DNA of 64,000 bases from Smallanthus sonchifolius. Its lineage: Eukaryota; Streptophyta; Magnoliopsida; Asterales; Asteraceae. A program made the translations under genes and the position numbers. The stretch lies in assembly GCA_023525975.1 (NCBI GenBank), contig CM042020.1, positions 114,933,207 to 114,997,206 on the forward strand. The letters are read 5' to 3'. Of this stretch, positions 43,438-55,938 are shown one piece after another; position 1 is the stretch's first letter, and every line of letters begins with the position of its first letter. Under the pieces are notes generated by a model, which searched no databases, was not told the DNA's origin, and saw nothing but the letters and a program-made list of their open reading frames with translations.

Positions 43438-46400
43438 GATTGGTATATCAGAGCCAATGGTTCTAGCGAATTAGGTTTCCTTAGTGACACCTAGGCTCTA
43501 ACCAGACTTATTTACGGACTGAGATTTCTAAGATTTGCATCACATTAAGAACACCCAAGACCCGAGTATAGAAATCCCAACCGTTGCTGAACAACTGAGT
43601 TGACTATTAGTGTATGTGACTAGTGTATCCTTAGCTCTATTAATACTAAATACAATTACGTGGCATACGCAATAAACATCTAATACATACAACAATGTGG
43701 AATTAATAAACACCTACAACATGACCCAACATAGTATCACTGTTCAGGTTACGAATCAATAATGACGAGTACTCAGCACACTATAACTCTGGAAAATCAA
43801 TTTACGAGCTAAGCTCGGGTGACGACGGTAGTAATCGTCAGTTACCGATTTTGGTAGTACTGCACACTACCTGAAGCTGTTCCTGTAGCTGCACCACACC
43901 TGCATCTACTACAACTATGGAGTCAACCTTCTTTGTGACATATGTTATCTTCATTGGTGCGGTAGATATACTCTACTTCATGAATTGCTGGATTGGATGA
44001 CGAAAACTTTTGCCATGAGATATGGCAGATGGGACTGCCCAAGCTGAAGGGAACCCGCGATGGATAAGCATCACTAAACGGGAGAGAACTCCACGGGTCA
44101 GGAGATCCATAGACTCATTGGGATAAATGTGGATCCACACGTACATACAAACTTGGAACATGATTTGCTCAACACTGATTTATGCATCTCTCCCCTAATA
44201 TGGTGCCTGGCTTCCACAACACACATCTTGTTAATAGAGGACACCGGTTGTGCCACTTTATCATTAACTCCATCCAAAAGCAACCTTAGTCGGCAGATTC
44301 ATGAGTATTGGTACACATGACTAAGAGTAATCCGATAGCACATATACACTTGTACGCGAGAGTACAACACGATGACACAATCTAATGAACATTTTAACTC
44401 CCTTCTAGCTGAGGGTTGAGGGCTTGGGATAGGGAAAACACTAGATGGACCATGCAAAGTAAATTATCATTACGGGTGCACACGTAATCATAATTTACAG
44501 TGCATGGAAAGTCTGTTGAGTCTTACTGTCCGAGCTAATGTTCATGATTAATCCGTATTCCTAATTCCAATTCCCAGTCACTCTATTTATGATTGAAATT
44601 ACCATAACTAAAGGGTTGAGCCAAAAGACATTAGATGATACGATGGGCTATCATAAGTGACGTGGAAATATAACATTTAGCACATATATGTATCATGTAT
44701 GATGCCTAAGTCATCAGTAATAAAAGCCGTGACAACGACTGTCATGTACGGATTCAAGATTTCTCATTACCCTTAAAACATTGATTTGGCCGTAGGGACA
44801 TAAATACGTGATTTTCTTTGAGCGCTATGTGGTTAGGAAACCTAACCACTTTGCTAAAACAAATTGTTATTGTAAGCTCCGATATCCCTTCTAATAACAA
44901 TGCAAATGTCGTTGTCGCTTATTAGTTCTTACTGAATTAATAATTTCATGCGATAGTTTGTTCACTCAGCTATCGCATGTTTCAGTTAATACGATTATAA
45001 GCTGTTGACACCAAAATTGAAATTGACATTGACCATTTTTTATCAAATTTAGATCATTGACTTAATACTCGAGCATATTATGGAAATGCTAAGTTACTTC
45101 ACTTAAAGCAAATGTTCTAATAACCAGTACAACAGTTGGTAGAACTCGCCACAATATTAAGCATCGTTATGTGTACTGAAAATGCACACATCATTAAATG
45201 TGTTGTGATGCACACTAAGTCATTCATGCTGAGAGATGCACACATCATACATTGTTCGCTACATTGGCTCACGTTGGCATTTCCTCATAATGCACATCAA
45301 ATTAACTATCTCTATCAGACATATCTAAAAGTCTACACTAAGCCGGAAGTCTTAGGTTTCGCAACAATCTAACCTCCTGGATTGGGACATCCAATCACAT
45401 GTGTCTTAAATAAACTCCTTACTTCGTAGGATTTTCGATGATCCATAAGCCACACTTATGATTAGATGAGTCCTAGGACTTAGGAGTGAGTTGTGTGCCA
45501 CTATTAGACATACATGAAGCCGACACTCCATGCCTAAAATTTATCTCATCTACAAAGAACCGTACAACATCATTGCTTTAGATCCCTTTGTGATAACAAA
45601 AAAAATGAAAAAAAATGAGTTGTCTTTGACGACCGAATGTCTATAAAATATACAAAAGCAGATGTCATTTTCATCAACAGACTACCAACGACCCGCAAAC
45701 ATTCTTTACGAAACCCAGTCATCTTCATCCATGATGATCATACTTTCAAATTTAACTATTTCGTCTATGGATCTCTAGATATCAGTGACAAGACAATGAA
45801 TGAATCCACATCGTCTACCATTTGGTCACTTGAATCCAAATCAATTAGACTATTCTCAAATACTTTGATATCCTCTTACCTCTTCATCTAGACTCATTTT
45901 CAACTTTTATAAGGGCTATAGAAATCTAGATGATTCAATGTACCACGAGATTTTGTTGTCTCATGAAGATGACTCAACAGCTATTTCGTCAAAATTTCAG
46001 TCAAAACTACGATCAATCTCAGGAGATCATATTTCCATAAAACTTTACTCCATATCATAGTTGTTTACCTCATTACCTAGATGACTATTAGCAGTTTCTC
46101 TGGACCATCCCAGTCCCTGTAAAGGAAGCCGCATATGCTGGTGCCATTTTTTTTGTGACTCAAGTGAATGGTCAGCTACATGATTTTTGAATAACACATG
46201 ATCATAACATTAAACCACCTGATGTATCTTTACTGAACTTTCGTTCATTTTCTTTTAGGTTTTATCATGATCCGCTCTTCGTGCTTTAAAACACGTATAT
46301 GGATAAAGAGTATGTGCCCACATACCTTTAGAATTCATGTGCACAAATGCACCTTTACTTTTTCTTTACCAATGATAATTGACATACAGTTCCACTCTGA

Positions 46401-46615
46401 CGAGAGTAATCTCATAATGGAAACGTTCGACATCTAATCCTTCATTATTTAACTTGGTGTGTGAGTTGTTCACTTGGTTTGTGAAAACTCGTTATTTTAA
46501 TTCACGACAATTAGACAATCTCTTAATGACTCACTCATTACATGGATGCGACCTCAATGATTGTAAACCTTTTGTTCATGGGACTCTAGTGATGACCCTA
46601 TCACTTTAGGGTATA
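43438..46615 (+). other. LARD interior, non-coding
   Basis: Starts with the PBS, then about 3.2 kb without any recognisable Gag or Pol. The short frames present are not conserved motifs. A strong 58-nt foldback lies at 44450-44507. No host gene fragment was recognised. Confidence 0.65.
43441..43454 (+). other. LARD primer-binding site
   Basis: TGGTATATCAGAGC, 3 nt after the 5' LTR: the initiator tRNA-Met type with an extra TA. Confidence 0.82.
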
Positions 46616-46620
46616 GTCAA

Positions 46621-48306
46621 TGATGTATTGCAAAATACATCCGTTTTACTGTCTATTTTATTCCCACTTTGTGTTTGTTTTGCGTCGGTTTTCTTCTATA
46701 ACCGCTTGTACTTAATATTTCTATATATTTTGGTTGTTAGGTCACAAAGGAAGCGGATATGATTGAAAACGAAGAAGAACGAGTTTCCAGTTCGTGCGAG
46801 AGGGCTGTGGAGAAAAAAAAAAGAAACTTTCTGGATTTTTACCCCTGTAGCGTAGCTCGACAGTTCTTGGAATTTCGTCGTGCTACGCGAGGAATGCAAA
46901 ATGTCAGAATTGCCCTTTTTAAATGATATTGTCAGGTCTGTGGTCCTCGTGCTACGCGAGGAATAAGCAAGGTCCCGTCGCACTACGCGACGGGTTGTTT
47001 TTCGCAGAAAGTGTTTTAAAAGCCAAAAATTAGAAAACCCTAAAAGGGGGAGGACGAAAGAGGACGATCTGGGAGCGGCTGGAGGCGACGAAAAGTGACG
47101 AAAAAGGGTGTTTTCAAGAGGAATCAAAGGCTGGGAAGGCATAGGATCGAAGAACCAAAGCATTGGATCAAAGATATCGGGTGTTCATCGTTTGATTTAC
47201 CTTGATTCTTTGTTTCTCTTTGATTTCTTGTTCTTCCTTTGTTATAAACAGATTATGAATGGTATTTATATGATGTTTCTTGGCTAAACTTTTAGAACTA
47301 CCTAGATTTAGATGATTGCACATGTTTGACATAGGTTTTATTCAGTTTTGGATAATTTGCATGTGATGAACTCATGATGTAAAAGACTTGGTTTTGATCA
47401 TTGGATGTGTATGCGTATTTAGTATTATCAATTGAATGATTTTCAGTCCTCGTGTGCTTTGATGAATGTCTTTCATATAATAGGTGCATGCTAGATCAAT
47501 TGCCGTGTGTTTTTGATTATTGGATGGTTTGCTAGACGTAGTATTCCATAGGAATGAAATTCGTGAATTGGTAAATCTAAATATTCAACCAATCTTAATA
47601 GCTGTGAGGTGAGAGATTGTCGGTTTATCTCGTGTGTGTGATCGCTAGTTTAGAATCTTTGTGAGAAGGTCTGTCTAGTTCGTCGTTCACATCTTGTTTA
47701 CCGAGTCCAATAGGAAATTCTTAGTTATCCCTTGCACTTAGGTGTATTGAGACTTTCGCGCTGTGAGGTAGATTGTCTAGCGGATACTTCTTGAGTAGAC
47801 TGGATGATCTGTGAGGGGAACCCGTCCAGCCGGTGGTTTAACGGCTTTTAGGTCTCTTAGTTGACAATCCTTGAGAAGGGTCGAGGGTGCTCTAGGTTTC
47901 CTTTGAGTTTAGTATTTTAAGATCCCGGTATCACATCAGTTCCATTACAGATAGAACCTTCGTCAGACACGTGTAGGATTTGGGCCTAGGTAGTGCTTTC
48001 ACCCTATCTGTTTTTGTTCCGTAGTTATTCTCACGCTAGTTTGGTTGTCCTTGTCTTTTCCTTTATTTTCTATAGTTTATTTCTCTCTTAAATAAAAGAA
48101 ACCCCCCCTTTTTGTAATCAGTTATCCTGCATCTGAGTCAGTATTTCGCTGTACATACAGTGTCCGTAGGTTCGATACTCGGTCTTATCTATCTATTCTG
48201 CAAACGATCGGTACACTTGCCGTATTGTGCGCGTTAGTTTAGGTTTGTCCGTTTTATTATAAATATTAGAACTTGTAGGTTTTTGCGTATAGTTCGCGCC
48301 ACATCA
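46621..48306 (+). mobile_element. LTR-F: solo LTR (1686 bp), probably Tat/Athila-type
   Basis: Starts TGATGTATTGCAAAATACATC and ends GCGCCACATCA, flanked by GTCAA (46616-46620 and 48307-48311). The end region (GGTTCGATACTCGG ... GTACACTTGCCGTATTGTGCGC) is like that of large Athila/Tat LTRs. It contains hairpin repeats at about 46850-46996. Internal sequence was lost by LTR-LTR recombination, the usual source of solo LTRs. Confidence 0.88.
46850..46996 (+). repeat. GC-rich palindromes in LTR-F
   Basis: TCCTCG-TGCTAC-GCGAGGA and CCGTCGC-ACTAC-GCGACGG are clear hairpins, and an earlier copy (CGTCGTGCTACGCGAGG) is half decayed. Confidence 0.82.
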
Positions 48307-48311
48307 GTCAA

Positions 48312-48621
48312 CATTCTTCTTCTGCTGATACCCAAAGAACCTTCCTAAATCCACTCGTTTGATATAATGAAAGTTCAACGATACCGTTGCATTGTTATAT
48401 GGTACGTTGATATCTCAAATCCTTACACATTCAATATCGTTAGTCGATAAAGTATTGGCTTTACCGTCGAATATTGGCTACTAAGTGGATTAAGTTAAAA
48501 TTCTCCCGATGACCTAGAAATGAGCCAAGGACACGAAACTCCCATATGAATAAGTTAAGTTAATTCTAGAGGTTAACTTAAACTAAGTTTCGAGGACAAA
48601 ACTTATTTAACAAGGGGAGAA
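48312..48621 (+). other. LARD 3' interior with pre-PPT hairpin and purine tract
   Basis: TAAGTTT...AAACTTA around CGAGGA (48584-48605) corresponds to the pre-PPT hairpin of Gyp-E and Gyp-G. CAAGGGGAGAA (48611-48621) is the polypurine tract. Confidence 0.7.
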
Positions 48622-51600
48622 TGTGACAACCCTGAATTAGGGTCAACAATCTTCGACAGTTAATTCGCCAAAAACGGGCTCGGCCCATTAACGGCTCAGT
48701 TGTAGGCCCAACATGTGAACTTAATATGTAACCTTACAGAGTACAGTAAAATAAATCAACACGTTCACGGCTAGTAACCGGCACATAACACGATACCTAA
48801 TTACTAATATTAAATATTAGTAATGATTATTAATAATTATTTCAGACGATTATTTATAAATTAACGCGTGAGCTGCACGACGTAGGACGCGCAACGGCGA
48901 CAAATACCAGTGCGTAATACCACCGGTTATCCATAACGTGCTATTTCTAAATACCTATTATTATTGATTACTATTAAATAATAATAGAAACTAATAGAAT
49001 GAAAGTCACCACGTGACTTTAAGAACTTCTGAAAGAAGATACGTCACCAATCGGTTAACGCGTCAATTAATCGACTAATATCGGAAAGACGGCATAATGA
49101 CATCTTGGTTAAACTGGTAATAATATTTGTTATTTCTGGTAATTTTAAAATATTACCAGGCAAATTTGGCACAATATACGCGTACGTCGGGAAGAACCGC
49201 GTTAAACATATATTAGTCAGCATTAACGTCACGAAAAAATAACGCGAACGAAATTATCGAAATAACCACTTCTTATAATTAGAATCGGTAATTTATCAAC
49301 GTTTAAAAAAAATCATAAAAACACGAGCCGACCTAACACGGAAATGGGATGAGACGGGTTCGATTCACAGGTTAAACACGTTAGAAAACCCTACCTATAA
49401 AAGATCTATATCCCTATCTTCCTCCATCTACCCTTAAACTCCACCCACCTTGAAAACCCTAGAGAGAGAGATAGAGAGAAGCACAGATGAGAGAAAAAGG
49501 TCGGTGGCCGGCTTCCTAGCAGCGGCCCTACCGACGGCGGTCACAACAGGTGGCGGAACACACTGGAGGAGGAGGACGGGGAGATTAGCGGCGGCTGAAA
49601 CACCATCCGGCTGCAAATTCGTCTTCCCGACAGCTGCAACTAGTGGCGCGACCTAGATCTTAGACGATGGGTGGAAGGCTCTCACGGTACCGGCAGTGGC
49701 GGGAGCCAAAGGAGACGACGGTGACGGCGAACACGGACTCGGACGAAACAAGGGGCGGCGGCCCGCTTTCCGGCAGCCCCGCTTTTCAGGCGGCTCTCGC
49801 AGCCGCGTCAGGCGACGACGTCAGTGGAAATGGCTACAAACGATGGTGGCATTCACGGCAGTGGCAAACCCAGTGAACCACGTCAATGTTCCACCTCCAG
49901 GTTCGAGTTCCGGCGAGATAGTTAGGGTTTTAACCCACTTTTTCCGGCAACCCGTCTTTCTGATGAGGTTAGTTCCTTTCGGTTAACTATCTAGTTTGGG
50001 ATTAATTTGTGAAGTAGATCTATACATTTTTTTAACGTGAGTCTCTTGTTTAAAGTTTCCGGCGAGTCTCCGGTAAGCACCAAATAATCAGATCTCGTTT
50101 TGTAGGGTGTTGGAACGTCTTGATCTACGAAATACAAGGTCAGTCTTGAGTTTAAGGGTAACTTTTGGTGAACGGATTATTTTCCGTCTAGATCCGTAAT
50201 ATATATTATAGATTTACAATATATATTATTTTCCGTTAGACGCGCGTGCGGTCAAATTGCGTTGAGCCTAAACGAGTGGTTAACAATAGAAAATAAATAT
50301 TAACTTAATAATTTATACTAACGGGCCGCAAATACGTATAGTTGATCTAGAGAGTCCGTTCCGACTAAAATATATAATTATCATTGAATAAGCAAATATA
50401 TTCGTAAATAGGTTATCGGTTCAACGGAAATCTTAAACGCGATTAACGAGCGATATGCGCGATTAGTAAATATTATTACATGAGCGTAAAAACAATTGCA
50501 TTATAATTGTGGTATAAAACGGATTATACAAATTATATATGACTGGAATAATGTTAGCTTCTAGGATTTTCTATAATCGTATGTATATACAAATATTTGG
50601 TATGTCGTTGAAATGGTAATTAACTATATAACTCGAAGGACTAATCTAGGGTTTGACAAACAACTATGTTTTCATAAATGTAAAACGTGTCGTATGGACA
50701 TATGTACATATATACTTGTAAGAGAACTTACACACACCTATATTTTGCATAAAGGTAGACGTAACATGTATGTATAAATACACGTATGGAGATAAATATT
50801 CACGTTTTTATAAAATTTACAGATTATTATGAGACACGATGTTTAGCCTCGAAAGTGTATACACGTATATTAAAATACCCAAATGTAAAGTATATTTTTT
50901 TAACTACCATCAAGGGTTTTGGGATAAATGACACGAACAATTTGGAACTTAACGAATACGTTTCGAATAAATATGAAAACGTAGACTTTTACAAACTCAA
51001 ATAAATGTTTTGTCATGCGTATATATATATCGTATTTATATTTGAGCATATAGTTATAAATGTTTATATTTTCTATAAACCATACAACGTCTAACTGTAA
51101 ACACGTACATACGAATATGTGTATGTATATATATATATTAACAGATTGAATTAGGTATGATTTACATGAACCTGAATATTTACTTGAGGGATACATGAAG
51201 GGTACAAACATATTTTAGGGTTTTGATAAACTATTACGTTCAAACGTGACCAATGGAACATAAATAAGTTGAGAATCCCGATTCGACCTAAATAACAATT
51301 ATCACCAATCATTAAGTCGACAACATGGCTCAACCGCACGCGTGATAACTCAATGCGAGTTTAGACTCGCTTTACATTATTAGGGTTAGTCTATAAAACT
51401 CGCTAAGTACCTACAGGTACCGTAGAACTCGAGTAGGACGTAAACCCGTGACTATCACATGGACATTGGTTTCCTTTGCTATCAGAAGGACATTAGAGTT
51501 CCTGACACATCACAAGGTGAGTTCACTGCCCCCTTTTAACTTTTAAACGTTTTAGAAACATCAGAGGAGAAACATACTTACTTTACACGGTTAAAAATAT

Positions 51601-52725
51601 GAAACATCATTGCTTGATACATTTGATAAAACATGAAACATACTTACAAACATTTTCATATGGTAACAAGAAAACAAGACCCGACCTTTATTTTTGCATT
51701 AGTTAACACACATAGAGCGCTGGAAGTCCCCTGGTCATCATATTTATAACCATTAGCTATACATTAGCCTAGGATTCTATGGATAGTACTATTGGGTTTG
51801 ACACCCCCGGTCAGGGTTAGTCGTGCTAACCACGGGTCCCTCTGGCCAAGTGACCGCATAGTGTTCAAAAATTGCTCGTGAGGTACGAGTGAGGGGCAAA
51901 ACACCTGGTCTTGGTTTGGTTATGCCTAATGTATGTACGTATTATTCATATTCCAAGCTAGTTTACGGATGGGTCAAACATTACTTGTTTTGTTTATCAT
52001 ATACATTGAATCGTTTTCGTGCAGATGGATGTGCCAATGATTTACTTACAAATGGTTTTGTCATTCCTTACGTGCAAATGTTTGTGTCAATGTTTTGAAG
52101 AAAAATAGTTTCATATTATGGCCATGTACATAGTATCAATGTTTTCAGGAAAAACGATTTATTTTATGACTATGACGTCATCACGTGTTTTCACTGGGAA
52201 AACGACTCATTTTATGACTATGAAGTCATCACATGTTTTCGTTGAGAAAACGACTCGTTTTATGGCTATGAAGTCATCACATGTTTCATTGGTAAAACGA
52301 CTCATTTTATGACTACGAAGTCATCACGTGTTTTCGGGATAACGGTTTCATACTATGGCCACGTATATAACATCAAGGTTTTTAAGGAAAACTATTTTTC
52401 ATTACAACAATTAAACCTGTGAACTCACCAACATTATGTTGACTTTTTAAGTATGTTTTTAAGGTGACACATAGCTATGGCACGGTTGGAATAGGTTAAC
52501 CATCTGGATTAAAACCCTAGAAGCCGAAGACGCATGATCGTCAAACCTCAAGTCTATTTTGACTTATATGGTTCTAAGTCAATGTACTATTTCATTTTAG
52601 TTTTGTAATGGTATCAAGTATTTTAGAAGTCTTCAATTAGATTTCGTTGTTATGTAATGTTACCAATCGTTACGACCTAAATTTATTTATTCATTTATTA
52701 AGTAAATGAATTTGGGGGTGTGACA
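48622..52725 (+). repeat. LARD 3' LTR (4104 bp, uninterrupted)
   Basis: Reference copy for piecing together the 5' LTR. TATA box at 49396-49403, donor-like CCG|GTAAGC at about 50071, donor-like box at 51516-51526, hairpin array at 52165-52332, partner box at 52419-52429. The GC-rich block 49500-49900 can be read as open frames on both strands, but lies in the leader and has no known domain. Confidence 0.92.
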
Positions 52726-53676
52726 CACTCACCCCCATGCCTTCTTCCACACTTACCACATAAACCTTCAGCTTTGACCCTTGCTCTCCTCTCATCAGGA
52801 CCTTGGAGGTCCTCACTGTTTCGCTTCACTGCTTTTTTCTTGGGAACCTCAGGGATGGCCTCAACAGAGGTGATGTCATCATACACAACACCGCTCAGAA
52901 CAACCACCGACTCAAAGGTACTTGGTGTATTGGCCTTGAAAAAAGTACGAATCTTTGGAGGTAATCCCTGAATATAATAATGAATCCTCATCTCTCCAGT
53001 TGTCACAAGATGGGGCACCAGACGTGCCAACTCATTGTACTTAGAAGTATATTGCCGGTGAGTCTTGAGTCCGGCTTAAAGAGTCAAGAATTCCCTTTCC
53101 ACCTTATTCACCTCGTTCTTAGGACAAAACTTTTCAATTACCAATGCTTTCAGGTCATTCCATTTCATCAATTCGACCGTTTGGTCACTCTTAGCCTGTT
53201 TCACAGTTTCCCACCAGTGTGCTGCTTCTCCCTTTAATGATTTAGTAGCGAACATGACCGCTTGCTCAGGTCGGCATTCACTAAGACGAATTGTCGACTC
53301 CATGCCATTAGTCCAGTCTAAAATATTTGCTGCATCTTTTTCCCCAGTAAGCAATGGTGGATCACAACCTCGAAATGCTTTGTAATCACATCCACGAGTA
53401 AGCGGTGCAACATTCTCTACCAGGACCGGTCCTCCCATGTTTCGAAGCACCACTAGCCTCGTATTGGATGGGATTGTGTTGGGGTTTTCCTTGGCTTTCC
53501 TCAGGGCTTCGTCTAGTATGGCTAGTAAAGTTTCCTTCAGCAGTCGGATGAATTCCCGGTCGAGAGCTGCTTGTATGGCTGGTTCAAACTCAAATGGCTG
53601 GTCATCCCCTTCCGCATGTTCAGCATTGTGCTGACTAACCTTCGTCTCAGTATCCATCTCATTGTTTGTCCCAGCT
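52726..53676 (-). pseudogene. Gyp-A gag, central part
   Basis: Minus-strand frame from the Gyp-G insertion (53676) to the LARD insertion (52726). It holds GTNNEMDTETKVSQHN, LDREFIRLLKETLLAILDEALRK, the Gag core (RGCDYKAFRGCDPPLLTG ... ILDWTNGMESTIRLSECRPEQ ... EAAHWWETVKQ ... LVIEKFCPKNEV), ARLVPHLVTTGEMRIHYYIQGLP, and the first zinc knuckle CGKCGRRHGGEC at the border. One TAA interrupts it at about 53076. The core is close to that of Gyp-G, showing Gyp-A is a gag-only relative of the chromoviruses that could have moved with their enzymes. Confidence 0.9.
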
Positions 53677-55603
53677 TGTAACATCTGAAAAATAAAAAGA
53701 CGAGTTATAATAATGGGATTAAACGCGAGACGAAAAGAATAAATGAACGAGGCATGATGGGTCGGGTCGGATGGGCCAACAAACATAAGGGTGGCAATCA
53801 AAGGAGATGAGCCTCCCAATAAATAGCCAAAACCCTCCTCATTTCTCTCATTTTGCCATCCTAGAGAGAGAAACCGTAGAGAGAGAAAGTTGACGGATCG
53901 GTCCAAGAAGCTAGCATCTTGTTCCTACACTACTCGTGAGCAGAACCACCGATTCAGAAGCTCGAAAGAGGTAATAACTTGACCTAGAATTGAGTTTTTA
54001 GTTTTTATTGGGTTTCTTAGGTTTTTTTGGATAAAAGATGGCATTTTTACGAATGACACATAGGAATAAACATAGATATAGCATCTAGAGTGCAAAACAA
54101 ACGTTTTGAACGTAAAAAGTTCCAAACTTGACGAACCAATCGATCCAGATCCGAATCCATGCAAAAACACGGTTTTTGATGAAGTTCACGGTTTTGGGAA
54201 GTTCACGGTTTGGAAAGTTCATGGTTTGTGAATTTCACGTTTTATGAAGTTCACGGTTGAGTGAAGTTCACGGTTGGTGAAGTTCATGGCTGATGAAGTT
54301 CACGGGTTTTGAAAGTTCATGGTTTGTGAATTTCACGGCTGATGAAGTTCACGGTTGGGTAAAGTATGCGGTTAGGGTGAAGTATGCGGTTAGGGTAAAG
54401 TATGCGGTTTGGGTAAAGTTTGCGGTTTGGACGAAGTTCTCGGTATAACGGGATAAAATGTAATGAGTTGTATGAGAAGCTAAGAACAGGTTGTGCACGT
54501 ACAGGTTAGAAGATCCTTTAGAGACCTCTGACCCTGTTTATTTCAGGTGAGTTCTAGAAGCCCTCTTTTAAATGTTTTAATAATGTTTTTGGGCTGGTGT
54601 GCATACGTAACGATGTGACCGTTTTATAAAACGATGTTTATGAACGATGTTTTGAAAGGAAAGGTTATGAAAGAAGTGTTTATGAAATATTTTGCCAAAA
54701 TAAGTTTACGAAGTGTTTACGAATGAATGAATGATTTTTAATAAAACGTACGAATGCTTTAACTGAAGTTTTAAAGTAAAAGAAGTGAATTTTTATGAAA
54801 GTCACAAACGAACGAATCTGCCATTATTCCTTAGGGAATGAAGGTTATGGGTATGGGAAGTATGTTATGGGCCTTTACCTTTTAGGGGCCTTTGTGGCTA
54901 GCCAACTATTGTACAACTTGGGTGATGACGGTCACCATGGGGATTACCGTGATCCTTGAAGTTGGTATGATTTACCTTGCGGGGTAATCGTGCTTGAAGT
55001 TAGGTACGACTACTCCACGGAGTATCGTGCTGGAAGTTTGGTACGTGTCATCCTTGTGATGCCGTACTTGAAGTTTGGTATGGATGCCCTATGTGGTATC
55101 GTACTTTAAGTTTGGTATGGATGCCCTATGTGGTATCGTACTTGAAGTTTGGAATTGACGGTTACGAGAAGGCGCAGATTCGATATGTTCGTTGACTTAT
55201 GGGTTATGATGTGTTATGTTTTTGTCATTGCATTATTTTGCGTACGCTTTTATTAATGAAGTTAAATGATATGTTTTTGGCAAATATTTAAAGTTAATGT
55301 TTTATGAAAAGCTAGAACACACCAGCGTAGCTGACTTTTTAGTATGCACATTCAGGTTATGATGATGGACGGTGATGCTGGGCGGCTTGAAGAGTTACCT
55401 GGTGATATGAAGATTGGCATCCCGTTTTGAAGTTGGTTATGTTATGTTTATGTAATAGACAATGTTACGCTTCTGCATGTTGAACGAGGTTATGTTATGT
55501 TTGAAACAAAATTTTCCGCTGCGTTATTTGATATTCAAGTTTAAGAACTGTTTGTGAATGAGTAAATCCAACAAGTGAGGCCTGCCGGGTTTAGGGCCTT
55601 ACA
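53677..55603 (+). repeat. Gyp-G 5' LTR
   Basis: The TATA box is mutated (CAATAAATA). Palindromic GTGAAGTTCAC array at 54181-54443, donor-like box GGTGAGTTCTAG (54546-54557), hairpin array at 54895-55150, partner box CTAGAACACACC (55312-55323, one change), CAGC-GTA-GCTG hairpin. Confidence 0.93.
54181..54443 (+). repeat. GAAGTTCACGGTT minisatellite
   Basis: About 16 units of 14-18 bp. The first two-thirds are GTGAAGTTCACGG type, and the last part is AAAGTATGCGGTTAGGGT type. GTGAA-G-TTCAC is a short palindrome. The 3' LTR copy is 60674-60990. Confidence 0.88.
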
Positions 55604-55606
55604 AGT

Positions 55607-55618
55607 TGGTATCAGAGC
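55607..55618 (+). other. Gyp-G primer-binding site
   Basis: TGGTATCAGAGC, 3 nt after the LTR; initiator tRNA-Met type. Confidence 0.9.
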
Positions 55619-55938
55619 AATAGTTTGAGAGATTTGGACACTTCCGGTGTCTGAACTTAAACTGTGAATGGGGCCGAAAGCGGATGCCAGTACGGGTAAC
55701 TCGTGCCACAGCATCAGGTATGAAGGTAGTATATATTTACATATATAGTATGCCTTAGAAATTGTTACGGTTAGGGCTTGTGTTCTGATGGAAATCACAA
55801 AGGTGGTCAAATAGAAATCGAAAGGTAGTGTAATAGTTAATTGTAGATAGCCAGTGTATATTAACATCTTACAGTACTTGTTGAATTCTATTTGTTAACT
55901 AGCGTGATGACATTGGATTCCTTGTCTTATAGAACGAA

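Larger units (their letters stand above)
20022..52725 (+). mobile_element. LARD-like giant non-coding LTR element
   Basis: 5' LTR pieces (20022-20726, 25500-25857, 29658-31188, 42124-43437) align in order with the intact 3' LTR 48622-52725. Both LTRs start TGTGACAACCC and end GGGGGTGTGACA. CACTC at 20017-20021 and 52726-52730 is a perfect TSD. A PBS follows the 5' LTR and a purine tract precedes the 3' LTR. The interior, minus its own solo-LTR insertion, is about 3.5 kb without gag or pol. LTRs above 4 kb with a ~3.5-kb non-coding interior fit the class called LARD. The protein donor is unknown. Confidence 0.9.

Noticed and set aside
43800..45900. Several 60-84 codon frames in the LARD interior
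   Set aside because: No motif, no shared frame with known gag-pol, and length expected by chance in AT-rich DNA.
49434..49986. GC-rich overlapping frames on both strands in the LARD LTR
   Set aside because: Same region exists in the 5' LTR with stops and a deletion; it lies in the predicted leader and shows no domain.
53677..53906. N-terminal extension of the minus-strand gag frame into Gyp-G LTR
   Set aside because: The frame reads through the insertion junction by chance; the true N-terminus lies at 62155-62228.
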